Source of the DNA: Streptomyces sp. 549
Lineage (GTDB): Bacteria > Actinomycetota > Actinomycetes > Streptomycetales > Streptomycetaceae
Assembly: GCF_030124175.1 (NCBI RefSeq)
Contig: NZ_JASKMT010000008.1
Coordinates: forward strand, 1 to 64,000
Length of the DNA: 64,000 nucleotides
Direction: 5' to 3'
Both the position numbers and the translations under genes were made by a program. Positions 54,150 through 62,194 of this stretch are shown one piece after another (within the stretch, counting starts at the first letter, position 1; the number at the start of each line of letters is the position of its first letter). The notes below the pieces were generated by a model that was not told the DNA's origin, ran no database searches, and saw only the letters and a list, made by a program, of their open reading frames with translations.

Positions 54150-55565
54150 ATGCCCGTGCCCACCGACGACGCCACGCTGCTCGCGGGCGGCACCAGCGGC
54201 CCCCGCGCGCTGCGTCCGCTGCTCGACACCGTGCTGACCGCCCTCGCCGAGGGGGCCGCCGACCGGGACGGCCCGCTGCCGCCCGGCGGCCCCGAAGCCA
54301 CCGCGGCCCGGCTGCGCGCCGCCTGCGGACCGGTACTGCCCGAGCACGGCACCGGCGCCCACGCGGCCCTGTCCTCCCTGGTCCGCGCCCTTGCCGAAGG
54401 CGCCGCGGACCCGGCCGACCCGCACTGCGCCGCCCACCTGCACTGCCCGCCGCTCGCCGTGGCCGCCGCCGCTGACCTCGCCGCCAGCGCGCTCAACCCG
54501 TCGATGGACTCCTGGGACCAGGCGCCCGCCGCCACCGCCCTGGAGGAGCGCACCACCCGGGCACTCGCCGCACTGGTCCACCCCCGGGAGCACGACCCCG
54601 ACGCGCTGCTCACCACCGGCGGCACCGAGTCCAACCAGCTCGGCCTGCTGCTCGCCCGCGAGCGGACGGGCCCCCGGCTGCGGGTGCTCTGTGCGGCCTC
54701 CGCCCACCACAGCGTGGGCCGGTCCGCATGGGTGCTCGGCCTCGACCGGCCCGTGGTGCTGCCCGCCCCGCGCGGCCTGCTCGACCCCGCAGCCCTGGAC
54801 GCGGCCCTCGCCGAAGCCACCGCCGCCGGTCTGCCGGCCCTGGTCGTCGCCACCGCCGGCACCACCGACACCGGCGCGATCGACCCGCTGCCCGCCGTCG
54901 CCGACACCGCAGCCCGGCACCGCGCCGCCCTGCACGTCGACGCCGCGTACGGCGGTCCGCTGCTGTTCAGCGACCGTCTCCGGCACCGCCTCGACGGCCT
55001 GGAGCGCGCCGACAGCGTCACCCTCGACCTGCACAAGCTCGGCTGGCAACCGGTCGCCGCCGGCCTGCTCACCGTGCCGCGCGCCGAACTGCTGGCCCCG
55101 CTCGGCCACCAGGCCGACTACCTCAACGCCGACGACGACACCCGGGCGGGGCTGCCCGACCTGCTGGGCCGCTCCCTGCGCACCACCCGGCGACCCGACG
55201 TACTGAAGATCGCCGTCACCCTGCAGGCCCTCGGCCGCAGCGGGCTGGGCCTCCTCGTCGAACGCACCTGCGCAGCCGCCCGCCACCTCGCCGACCTCGT
55301 CGAGGAGCACCCCCGGCTGGAACTGCACGCCCGGCCCTGCCTCTCCACCGTGCTGTTCCGTCCGACGTCGGCCGATGACGAGCAGGTCGCCGCGATCCGC
55401 CGCCACCTGCTCGGCACCGGACGGGCGGTGCTCGGCCGTGCCGAGCAGGACGGCCGACGCTGGCTCAAGGCCACCCTGCTCAACCCCCACGCACGTTCCG
55501 CCGACCTGACCGCGCTGCTCACCCTCGTCGACGACAGTGCCCGAGAGAAGGACCTCCAGCCATGA
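54150..55565 (+). CDS. PLP-dependent amino acid decarboxylase (DesA/DABA-decarboxylase-like)
   Basis: 471 aa from ATG54150 (485 aa if ATG54108 is used). Group II PLP decarboxylase: HLHCPPLAVAAAADLAASAL near residues 96-115, NPSMDSWDQAP, LLTTGGTESNQLGLLLARER near 150-170, HVDAAYGGPLLF, and the PLP-lysine block TLDLHKLGWQPVAAG near 292-306. It is related to lysine and diaminobutyrate decarboxylases of siderophore pathways. The next gene, overlapping by 4 bp, is an amine N-hydroxylase. Together they should make an N-hydroxylated diamine such as N-hydroxycadaverine or N-hydroxyputrescine. A TACGGT element at 54101-54106 would start RNA after ATG54108, so ATG54150 is favoured. Confidence 0.85.
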   Translation: MPVPTDDATLLAGGTSGPRALRPLLDTVLTALAEGAADRDGPLPPGGPEATAARLRAACGPVLPEHGTGAHAALSSLVRALAEGAADPADPHCAAHLHCPPLAVAAAADLAASALNPSMDSWDQAPAATALEERTTRALAALVHPREHDPDALLTTGGTESNQLGLLLARERTGPRLRVLCAASAHHSVGRSAWVLGLDRPVVLPAPRGLLDPAALDAALAEATAAGLPALVVATAGTTDTGAIDPLPAVADTAARHRAALHVDAAYGGPLLFSDRLRHRLDGLERADSVTLDLHKLGWQPVAAGLLTVPRAELLAPLGHQADYLNADDDTRAGLPDLLGRSLRTTRRPDVLKIAVTLQALGRSGLGLLVERTCAAARHLADLVEEHPRLELHARPCLSTVLFRPTSADDEQVAAIRRHLLGTGRAVLGRAEQDGRRWLKATLLNPHARSADLTALLTLVDDSAREKDLQP

Positions 55566-57013
55566 ACGCACCCGGGCCCGCCCCCGACAGCGCGGTACAG
55601 AGCGAAGCCCCGCTCGACGTCGCCGCCGTCGGCATCGGACCGTTCAACCTGTCCCTGGCCGCACTCGCCCAGCCCCTCGCCGGCCTGCGGCTGGCCGCCT
55701 TCGACCAGCGGACCGACTTCCGGTGGCACCCGGGGCTGCTCATCGACGGCACGACCCTGCAAGTGCCCTTCCTCGCCGACCTGGTGAGCCTGGCCGACCC
55801 CACCAGCCGGTTCAGCTACCTCAACTACCTGCGGCTGCACGAGCGCCTCTTCCCCTTCTACCTCGCCGAGCGGCTGCACACCCCGCGGGCCGAGTTCGAC
55901 GCCTACTGCCGCTGGGTCAGCGCCGAACTCGCCGCCGACGACGGCTCCAGCACCGGTCTGCACTTCGGCCACCAGGTGGACGCCGTGCGCTGGAACCTCG
56001 AACGGGCCGTCTTCGAGATCGACTTCACGCGGCTGGACCAGGACGGCGAGGCGGACGCGCTGGGCCGCGCCTACGCGCGCAACCTGTCGCTGGGCATCGG
56101 CACCGCGCCGCAGGTGCCCGAGCCGCTGCGGCCCCTCGTCGAGGCGCCCGCCGTGCCGGTGATCCACTCCGCCGACTACCTCGACCACCGCGAACGCCTG
56201 CTCGCCGCCGAGCACGTCACCGTGGTCGGGTCCGGCCAGTCGGGCGCCGAGGTCTTCCTGGACCTGCTCACCCACCGCCCGGCCGGCCAGGAGCGCCTGC
56301 ACTGGCTGACCCGCAGTCCGGCGTTCGCGCCGATGGAGTACAGCAAGCTGGGGCTGGAGCACTTCACACCCGACTACGAGCGGTACTTCCACGCGCTGCC
56401 CGAGCAGACCAGGAACACGCTGCTGCCCCGGCAGAACCAGCTCTACAAGGCGATCGACAGCGGGACGATCGACGACATCCACCGCGAGCTGCACCGCCGC
56501 ACGCTCGGCGGGGGCTGGCCGAGCGCCGTGCTCACGCCGGGGGTCACGGTGCGCACGGCCGGGCGGATCGGCACCACCCAGATCGAGCTGCACCTCCAGC
56601 ACGTCGAGCAGGACGAACGCGACCGCCTCACCACCCACGCGGTGGTGCTCGCCACCGGCTACCGGGAGCGTTCGCTGGACCGCATCCTGGCGGCCCTGGA
56701 CCCGTACATGCGCCGCGACGCGGCGGAACGCCCCCGGGTGGACGCGCAGCACCGACTGGTGCTCGACCCGGCCGTCACCGGTGACGTCTTCGTGCACAAC
56801 GCGCAGACGCACACCCACGGAGTGGGCACACCGGACCTGGGTCTCGCGGCGCACCGCAGCGCGTCCGTGCTCAACACGCTGACAGGTGCGGAACCGTATC
56901 CGCTGCCCCGCCGAACGGCCTTCACCCGCTTCGGGCTGCGCCGCCCGGCGGCCGACGCGGAGACCGCCCTCCGCGCCGGGCAGTCCGCGCTGCGCCCGCT
57001 CCCGGCCAACTGA
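55562..57013 (+). CDS. L-lysine/ornithine/diamine N-monooxygenase (IucD/DesB-like)
   Basis: 483-aa FAD and NADPH enzyme that N-hydroxylates a terminal amine in hydroxamate siderophore synthesis. The FAD motif is VAAVGIGPFNLSLAAL near 20-35, with DQRTDFRWHPGLLIDGTTLQ near 48-67. The NADPH motif is VTVVGSGQSGAEVFLDLLTH near 219-238. C-terminal ATGY (LATGYRERSL) and the DVFVHNAQTHTHGVGTPDLG block complete the family pattern. ATG55562 overlaps the decarboxylase stop. No siderophore synthetase (DesD/IucA type), acyltransferase, or siderophore transporter is visible in the window, and I found no iron box. Confidence 0.9.
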   Translation: MNAPGPAPDSAVQSEAPLDVAAVGIGPFNLSLAALAQPLAGLRLAAFDQRTDFRWHPGLLIDGTTLQVPFLADLVSLADPTSRFSYLNYLRLHERLFPFYLAERLHTPRAEFDAYCRWVSAELAADDGSSTGLHFGHQVDAVRWNLERAVFEIDFTRLDQDGEADALGRAYARNLSLGIGTAPQVPEPLRPLVEAPAVPVIHSADYLDHRERLLAAEHVTVVGSGQSGAEVFLDLLTHRPAGQERLHWLTRSPAFAPMEYSKLGLEHFTPDYERYFHALPEQTRNTLLPRQNQLYKAIDSGTIDDIHRELHRRTLGGGWPSAVLTPGVTVRTAGRIGTTQIELHLQHVEQDERDRLTTHAVVLATGYRERSLDRILAALDPYMRRDAAERPRVDAQHRLVLDPAVTGDVFVHNAQTHTHGVGTPDLGLAAHRSASVLNTLTGAEPYPLPRRTAFTRFGLRRPAADAETALRAGQSALRPLPAN

Positions 57014-57015
57014 GG

Positions 57016-57035
57016 GCCGTCCCGGACGGGACGGC
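57016..57035 (+). terminator. Hairpin terminator after the N-monooxygenase
   Basis: Perfect 8-bp stem (57016-57023 with 57028-57035) with a 4-nt GGAC loop, starting 2 bp after the stop codon. Confidence 0.6.
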
Positions 57036-57134
57036 GCCGGGCGGGACGGCCGTGCCCGGGCGGGGGACGACCGGGTGGGAGCGCCGTGCCCGGAAGTGCT
57101 CGCGGTGGCCGCCCGGGTCTGCCAGGGTGACTGC

Positions 57135-57854
57135 ATGACCGACACTCCCGCCCCCGTGAGCCCGCCCGGCAGCAGCACCGGCGCCGCCGCCCTGCCGCGG
57201 GTCGCGGTGCGGGGTGAGGCGCTGCTGGAGGCCGATCCCGAGATCGCCCGGATCGGCGTCACCGTCCAGGCGCGCGGCTCCGACCGGCGCGCGGCGCTGG
57301 AGGACCTCACCCGCCGCAACGCCGAGGTGCTGGAACTGGTGCGGAGCTACGGGGAGGCCGTCGAGTCCACCGAGACCGGCTCCTTCACCCTGACTCCCGA
57401 ACTCAGCAAGCACGGCCGGGGCGAGCGGGTGCGCGCCCACCACGGCCGGGTGCACCTCCAGGTGGTGCTGCGCGACTTCGCCGCCCTGGGCGAACTCAGC
57501 ACCCGCCTCGCCGAACTGGACCTCACCCGGGTCGACGGCCCCTGGTGGTCCCTGCGGCCGGATTCGCCGGTGCACCGGCGCGCCCGTCAGCACGCCGTGC
57601 GGGAGGCCGTCACCCGCGCTCGTGAATACGCGCAGGCGCTCGGCGCGGACCTGGTCGGCCTGATCGACCTGGCCGACCTGGGCACGGAAGGCGCGTTTCC
57701 GTCTCCGGCCCCGGCGGCGCCGGGCTCGGCGCTGCGCGGTCTCGGCGGTGCGGCCCCCGAGGCGGCCGTGCCCGCGCTGGACCTCGAACCCCGCCGCCAG
57801 ACGGTCCACGCCCAGGTCAACGCACGTTTCACCATCAGCGCACCGCAGCTCTGA
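57135..57854 (+). CDS. SIMPL domain (DUF541) protein
   Basis: 239 aa. The SIMPL fold is recognised from RVAVRGEALLEADPEIARIG and VTVQARGSDRRAALEDL near 20-55, GSFTLTPEL, and ARQHAVREAVTRAREYAQAL near 155-175. The function is poorly defined; some members are linked to oxidative stress or NF-kB signalling. No signal peptide is seen here, unlike many SIMPL proteins. CAGGGT at 57123-57128 ends 6 nt before ATG57135, suggesting a leaderless mRNA. Confidence 0.85.
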   Translation: MTDTPAPVSPPGSSTGAAALPRVAVRGEALLEADPEIARIGVTVQARGSDRRAALEDLTRRNAEVLELVRSYGEAVESTETGSFTLTPELSKHGRGERVRAHHGRVHLQVVLRDFAALGELSTRLAELDLTRVDGPWWSLRPDSPVHRRARQHAVREAVTRAREYAQALGADLVGLIDLADLGTEGAFPSPAPAAPGSALRGLGGAAPEAAVPALDLEPRRQTVHAQVNARFTISAPQL

Positions 57855-58013
57855 AACCGCCTGGCACCCTGACCGGCACCGGAGGTTGTTCCGGCCCGAC
57901 AACTCCGCTCATGTGAGCGGCACCCCGCGCATATTCAAGAGTTGTCAAATCCCTTTCACTCGAAGGACGTTGGCAGGCCACTTTCGGGTGGTTCTCTACT
58001 GGCTGGTAAGTCA

Positions 58014-58019
58014 TAGGCT
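58014..58019 (+). promoter_or_regulatory. Probable -10 (TAGGCT) for leaderless pyk
   Basis: TAGGCT ends 6 nt before the ATG at 58026, so the predicted RNA start is the A of the start codon. There is no Shine-Dalgarno sequence in the preceding 20 bases. Confidence 0.55.
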
Positions 58020-58025
58020 CGATGT

Positions 58026-59483
58026 ATGCGCCGAGCGAAAATCGTCTGCACCCTGGGACCGGCCACCGACTCGTACGAGCAGATCAAGACGCTTGTCGAA
58101 GCGGGGATGGACGTCGCCCGCCTCAATCTCAGCCACGGCGACCACGCCGATCACGAGGAGCGGTACCGCCGGGTCCGGAAGGCGTCCGAGGAGATCGGCC
58201 GCAGCGTCGGCGTGCTCGCGGACCTTCAAGGCCCGAAGATCCGTCTCGGCCGGTTCCGCGAGGGCCCCGTACTCCTTGAAGCCGACGACGAGTTCACCAT
58301 CACCGTCGAGGAGGTGGAGGGCGACCACAGCATCTGCGGCACCACCCACGCCGGGCTCGCGACCGACGTCAGCGCCGGTGAGCGCATCCTGGTGGACGAC
58401 GGCCGGGTGGCGCTGGAGGTCGTCGAGGTCGACGGTCCGCGGGTGCGCACCAGGGTCGTCGAGGGCGGCGTGGTCTCCGACCACAAGGGCCTCAACCTGC
58501 CGGGTGTGGCCGTCTCGGTGCCGGCGATGTCCAAGAAGGACGCCGACGACCTGCGGTGGGCGCTGCGCACGGGGGTCGACGTCATCGCCCTGTCGTTCGT
58601 CCGCAGTGGCGACGACATCCGTGAGGTCCACCGCGTGATGCGGGAGGAGGGCGTGTTCCGGCCGGTGATCGCGAAGATCGAGAAGCCGCAGGCCGTCGAC
58701 AACCTCCGAGGCATCGTCGACGCGTTCGACGGCCTGATGGTGGCGCGCGGCGACCTCGGGGTGGAGATGCCGCTGGAGGCGGTGCCGATCGTGCAGAAGC
58801 GGGCCGTCAAGCTGGCCAAGCGCAACGCGAAGCCGGTCATCGTCGCCACCCAGATGCTCGACTCGATGATCGACAACTCCCGGCCCACCAGGGCCGAGGC
58901 GTCCGACGTGGCCAACGCCGTCATGGACGGCGCCGACGCGGTGATGCTCTCCGGCGAGACCAGCGTCGGCAAGTACCCGGTGGAGACGGTGCGCACGATG
59001 GGCCGGATCGTCGCGGCGGCCGAGGAGGACATGCTCTCCGGCGGCCTGCCGCCGCTGACGCCGAGCAGCAAGCCGCGCACCCAGGGCGGCGCGGTCGCAC
59101 GGGCCGCCGCGGAGATGGGCGACTTCCTCGGGGCGCGTTTCCTGGTGGCCTTCACCCAGAGCGGGGACACCGCGCGGCGGCTCTCGCGCTACCGGTCGCC
59201 GATCCCGGTGCTGGCCTTCACCCCGGACCCGGCGACCTGGGCCCAGCTCAACCTGACCTGGGGCGTCGAGGCGCTGCTCGGCCCGACCGTGCAGACCACG
59301 GACGAGATGGTCGACCAGGTGGACGAGATCCTGCTCAGGATCGGCCGCTGCCGGCGCGGCGACCTGGTGGTCATCATCGCTGGCTCGCCACCCGGTGTCC
59401 CGGGTACGTCCAACCTGGTGCGGGTGCACCACATCGGTGAGGAGGACGCCCCCAGGCCGCACCACGCGCCGCCGCTGGGCTGA
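58026..59483 (+). CDS. pyk: Pyruvate kinase
   Basis: 485 aa. Last glycolytic step: PEP and ADP to pyruvate and ATP. Motifs are RRAKIVCTLGPATDSYEQIK at the start, VLADLQGPKIRLGRFREG near 61-78, the active-site Lys block IAKIEKPQAVDNLRGI near 215-230, VARGDLGVEMPLE near 239-251, and PVIVATQMLDSMI near 270-282. The C-terminal allosteric domain is complete. The short, SD-less junction points to a leaderless mRNA. Pyruvate is also the likely signal or substrate of the LytS/symporter cluster elsewhere in the window. Confidence 0.97.
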   Translation: MRRAKIVCTLGPATDSYEQIKTLVEAGMDVARLNLSHGDHADHEERYRRVRKASEEIGRSVGVLADLQGPKIRLGRFREGPVLLEADDEFTITVEEVEGDHSICGTTHAGLATDVSAGERILVDDGRVALEVVEVDGPRVRTRVVEGGVVSDHKGLNLPGVAVSVPAMSKKDADDLRWALRTGVDVIALSFVRSGDDIREVHRVMREEGVFRPVIAKIEKPQAVDNLRGIVDAFDGLMVARGDLGVEMPLEAVPIVQKRAVKLAKRNAKPVIVATQMLDSMIDNSRPTRAEASDVANAVMDGADAVMLSGETSVGKYPVETVRTMGRIVAAAEEDMLSGGLPPLTPSSKPRTQGGAVARAAAEMGDFLGARFLVAFTQSGDTARRLSRYRSPIPVLAFTPDPATWAQLNLTWGVEALLGPTVQTTDEMVDQVDEILLRIGRCRRGDLVVIIAGSPPGVPGTSNLVRVHHIGEEDAPRPHHAPPLG

Positions 59484-59656
59484 GGCTGTGCAGGCAGGGG
59501 CGCGTCCGGGGCGGGCAGTGGTGGGGGAACGCGGTGCGGTGGCACTCCCGGCGGAACGTCATCGGGAGCCGGGCGCCGTCCGGAGCGGATGTCATCCGGG
59601 GGAGCCGCGCGAGGGGCGCGCGAAGCGGGAGAGGCGAAGAGGGGTGGTGTGTGGAG

Positions 59657-59739
59657 TGCCGGGTGCGGGATTCGAACCCGCATGCCCTTTCGGGCCGATG
59701 CTTTTGAGGCATCTGCGTCTGCCATTCCGCCAACCCGGC
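59657..59739 (-). tRNA. tRNA-Leu (anticodon CAA)
   Basis: 83-nt class II tRNA on the minus strand. The acceptor arm GCCGGGT (59739-59733) pairs with the 3' end ACCCGGC, with discriminator A at 59657. The anticodon loop reads CTCAAAA, giving anticodon CAA for codon UUG. There is a long variable arm (GGCCCGAAAGGGC) and a T-arm GGGTTCGAATCCC. CCA is not encoded. It reads the second-rarest Leu codon in this GC-rich genome type. Confidence 0.96.
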
Positions 59740-59829
59740 CGCAGCCCCCGGTGAGTGTACCGGGTAACGCCGTCCGCCCGGTACTGGGTAGGCTCGTGCT
59801 GCCCCACCTGCCCGAAAGCGAGGAGCCCA

Positions 59830-60516
59830 GTGAGCATCGCTGACGTCCCCGAGCCCCACCCGGCAGTCGGCACCGCCGAAGGTGCCGCGACTGCCGAAGG
59901 TGCCGAAGGCACCCGTGACCACGTGCCGCCGCTGACGACGCGCGTGGTGATCGCGGAGGACGAGGCGCTGATCCGGCTCGACCTCAAGGAGATGCTGGAG
60001 GAGGAGGGCTACTCCGTGGTGGGGGAGGCCGGTGACGGCCGCGCCGCCGTGGAGCTGGCCCGCGAGCACCGCCCCGACCTCGTCATCCTGGACGTCAAGA
60101 TGCCCGTCATGGACGGGATCTCGGCTGCCGAGCAGATCGCCGCCGAGAGCATCGCGCCGGTGCTGATGCTGACCGCGTTCTCCCAGCGCGAGCTGGTGGA
60201 ACGGGCGCGCGACGCGGGTGCCATGGCGTACCTGGTGAAGCCGTTCAGCAAGAGCGACGTGGTGCCGGCCATCGAGATGGCGGTGTCCCGGTTCACCGAG
60301 CTGAAGGAGCTGGAGAAGGAGGTCTCCGACCTCACCCAGCGGCTGGAGACGCGCAAGCTGGTCGACCGGGCCAAGTCGGTGCTGCAGACGCAGTACGGAC
60401 TGAGCGAGCCGGCCGCCTTCCGCTGGATCCAGAAGACCTCCATGGACCGCCGCCTGTCCATGCAGCAGGTCGCCGAGGCCGTCATCGAGGACGCCGAGGA
60501 GAAGAAGCAGAAGTGA
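59830..60516 (+). CDS. pdtaR: ANTAR-domain response regulator (PdtaR-like)
   Basis: 228 aa. After a roughly 38-residue Ala/Glu-rich start, the receiver domain (about 38-155) shows RVVIAEDEALIRLDLKEMLE, the phospho-acceptor Asp in LVILDVKMPVMDG near 88, and YLVKPFSKSDV. The C-terminal ANTAR domain (about 165-222; RKLVDRAKSVLQTQYGLSEP, AAFRWIQKTSMDRRLSMQQV) binds tandem hairpins in RNA and acts by antitermination. The partner kinase is usually encoded elsewhere. GTG59830 has GAGGAG upstream, and a TAGGCT at 59789-59794 could be its -10, leaving a leader of about 30 nt. Confidence 0.93.
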   Translation: MSIADVPEPHPAVGTAEGAATAEGAEGTRDHVPPLTTRVVIAEDEALIRLDLKEMLEEEGYSVVGEAGDGRAAVELAREHRPDLVILDVKMPVMDGISAAEQIAAESIAPVLMLTAFSQRELVERARDAGAMAYLVKPFSKSDVVPAIEMAVSRFTELKELEKEVSDLTQRLETRKLVDRAKSVLQTQYGLSEPAAFRWIQKTSMDRRLSMQQVAEAVIEDAEEKKQK

Positions 60517-60519
60517 CCG

Positions 60520-60571
60520 CCGCCGCCCGCCGACCGCCGCGCCCCTCGGGCCGACCGTCGGCGGGCGGCGG
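60520..60571 (+). terminator. Hairpin terminator after the ANTAR regulator gene
   Basis: Perfect 15-bp inverted repeat (60520-60534 with 60557-60571) and a 22-nt loop, 4 bp after the stop codon. Confidence 0.8.
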
Positions 60572-60875
60572 GGCGTCGCGGTGGGTGTGTGCCGCGACGC
60601 GAAATCCGTGCCTTATGCAGCTACCGGGATTCTCCCCGGCTGCCCCATGGCGGGCCGGATCAAAGGATCTTCCTCGTTAGTTCGCTCAGCGGTAAGGAGC
60701 GTCCTGTTTCCGGCACATGGCAGAGGTCACAGGGCGATCACATCTGGTCGGATTCCCTATCTGAGCTGTGGTTTGAGCAATAGATTCCGGTCCAGCCGTA
60801 CGTACGTACGTGCGGCTTGCGGCGCCGATACTGCGGCGCTCGCCACATTCTGGGCCGGATCCAGGGGGTTCCACA
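60572..60875 (+). promoter_or_regulatory. Control region of the branched-chain amino acid importer
   Basis: 304 bp without a gene, clearly AT-richer than its surroundings, especially 60650-60790. TAGATT at 60781-60786 fits a -10. A 24-bp near-perfect palindrome lies at 60794-60817, with a TACGTACGTA core and AGCCG/CGGCT ends and one mismatched pair (G-U in RNA). It ends 58 bp before the start codon. A smaller 6-bp hairpin follows just downstream. The palindrome suits a dimeric repressor, probably nitrogen- or amino-acid-responsive. Confidence 0.5.
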
Positions 60876-62030
60876 GTGCTCAACAAGACCATCGTGAGGC
60901 TGGCCGTTCCGTTGGCCGTCGGAGCCTTGGTGCTCACCGGCTGCGGCAGCGACAGCGGCGGCGACGGCGACACGTACAAGATCGCCTTCCAGGGCCCGCT
61001 CTCCGGTGAGAACGTCCAGCTGGGCGAGAACATGGAGAACGGCATCAAGCTGGCCATCGACGAGGCCAACGCCTCCGATGACTACGATTTCACCATCGAA
61101 TACGTCCCGGCTGACGACCAGGGCCAGCCCGACAAGGCGACCGCCGCCGCGCAGAAGGCGATTGACGAGGAAGTCATAGCCGTCATCGGCCCTGCCTTCT
61201 CCGGCCCCGCCGACACCGCCGCGGAATTCTACGCGGATGCCGGAATTCCGGCCGTTACCTCTTCCGCCACCCGTCCGGACCTCACCACCAAGGGCTACGA
61301 GTCCTTCCTGCGCGCGGTGCCGAACGACTCGGCGCAGGGCGCCGGAATGGCGAAGTACTTCAAGGACAACACCGACGCCAAGAAGGTCGTCGTCGTCGAC
61401 GACAAGACCGACTACGGCGTTGGCCTCGCGGATGTCGCGGAGAAGGCACTGAAGGACGCCGGCATCGAGCCGATCCGCCAGAGCGCCCCGCAGAAGACCC
61501 CGGACTACAGCGCCGCCGCCAAGAAGGTCGCCAACACCAAGGCCGACGGCATGATCTACGCGGGCTACTACGAGGACGCGGGCCCGTTCGCCAAGAAGCT
61601 GGACGAGGCCGGTTTCGACGGCGTCAAGGTCTCCGGTGACGGCTCGAACGACATGCAGTTCGTGAAGCTCGCGGGCGACTCGGCCAACGGCTGGAAGCTC
61701 ACCTGCCCCTGCACCGACCCGACGCAGGAGGACGCGACCAAGAAGTTCGCCGAGAACTACGAGAAGGAGTACAACCAGGCACCTGGCACGTACTCCGCCG
61801 AGTCGTACGACGTGGCGAACATGATCATCTCCGAGATCGCCGGTCTGAAGGGCGACGTCAGCAACGAGGCGCTGCTGGAGTCGCTGAAGAAGGTGAAGTA
61901 CCAGGGTCTGACGAAGGAGTTCTCCTTCGACGACAAGGGTGAGTTCACCAACCAGACGATCTACATGTACGAGGTCAAGGACAGCAAGATCGAGTACGTG
62001 GGCAACATCGACGAACTGACGGGTGAGTGA
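60876..62030 (+). CDS. Branched-chain amino acid ABC transporter substrate-binding lipoprotein
   Basis: 384 aa. The signal peptide VLNKTIVRLAVPLAVGALVL ends in a lipobox LTGC (Cys23). The mature part is a LivJ/LivK-type periplasmic-binding fold (Peripla_BP_6): YKIAFQGPLSGENVQLGENM near 36-55, GIKLAIDEANA, AVIGPAFSGPADTAAEFYAD near 106-125, and YSAESYDVANMIISEIAGLK near 306-325. It binds Leu/Ile/Val or similar. GTG60876 has AGGGGG 7 nt upstream. A hairpin separates it from the permease genes, as is common where more binding protein than permease is needed. Confidence 0.95.
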   Translation: MLNKTIVRLAVPLAVGALVLTGCGSDSGGDGDTYKIAFQGPLSGENVQLGENMENGIKLAIDEANASDDYDFTIEYVPADDQGQPDKATAAAQKAIDEEVIAVIGPAFSGPADTAAEFYADAGIPAVTSSATRPDLTTKGYESFLRAVPNDSAQGAGMAKYFKDNTDAKKVVVVDDKTDYGVGLADVAEKALKDAGIEPIRQSAPQKTPDYSAAAKKVANTKADGMIYAGYYEDAGPFAKKLDEAGFDGVKVSGDGSNDMQFVKLAGDSANGWKLTCPCTDPTQEDATKKFAENYEKEYNQAPGTYSAESYDVANMIISEIAGLKGDVSNEALLESLKKVKYQGLTKEFSFDDKGEFTNQTIYMYEVKDSKIEYVGNIDELTGE

Positions 62031-62053
62031 CCGGCTGACGCCGGACGTCCCCT

Positions 62054-62085
62054 CCGGCCGGTGCGGCCTTCGCCGCGCCGGCCGG
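62054..62085 (+). terminator. Intercistronic hairpin (attenuating)
   Basis: 13-bp stem with one G-U pair (62054-62066 with 62073-62085) and a 6-nt loop, between the binding-protein gene and the permease gene. It probably causes partial termination or protects the upstream mRNA 3' end. Confidence 0.6.
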
Positions 62086-62194
62086 CGTCTCACCGGCGGA
62101 TGACGCGCTCCGCGCCCGCCGGGTTCCGCTCCCCATCGCCCTCCGGTGCCGAACGCACGGCGCGGTGGCATGCTCCCACAAGGAAGTCAGTTCG

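Noticed and set aside
53986-54150. Iron-repressor box in front of the decarboxylase/N-hydroxylase operon
   Set aside because: No TTAGGTTAGGCTAACCTAA-like 19-mer is present, so iron control is not supported by the sequence.
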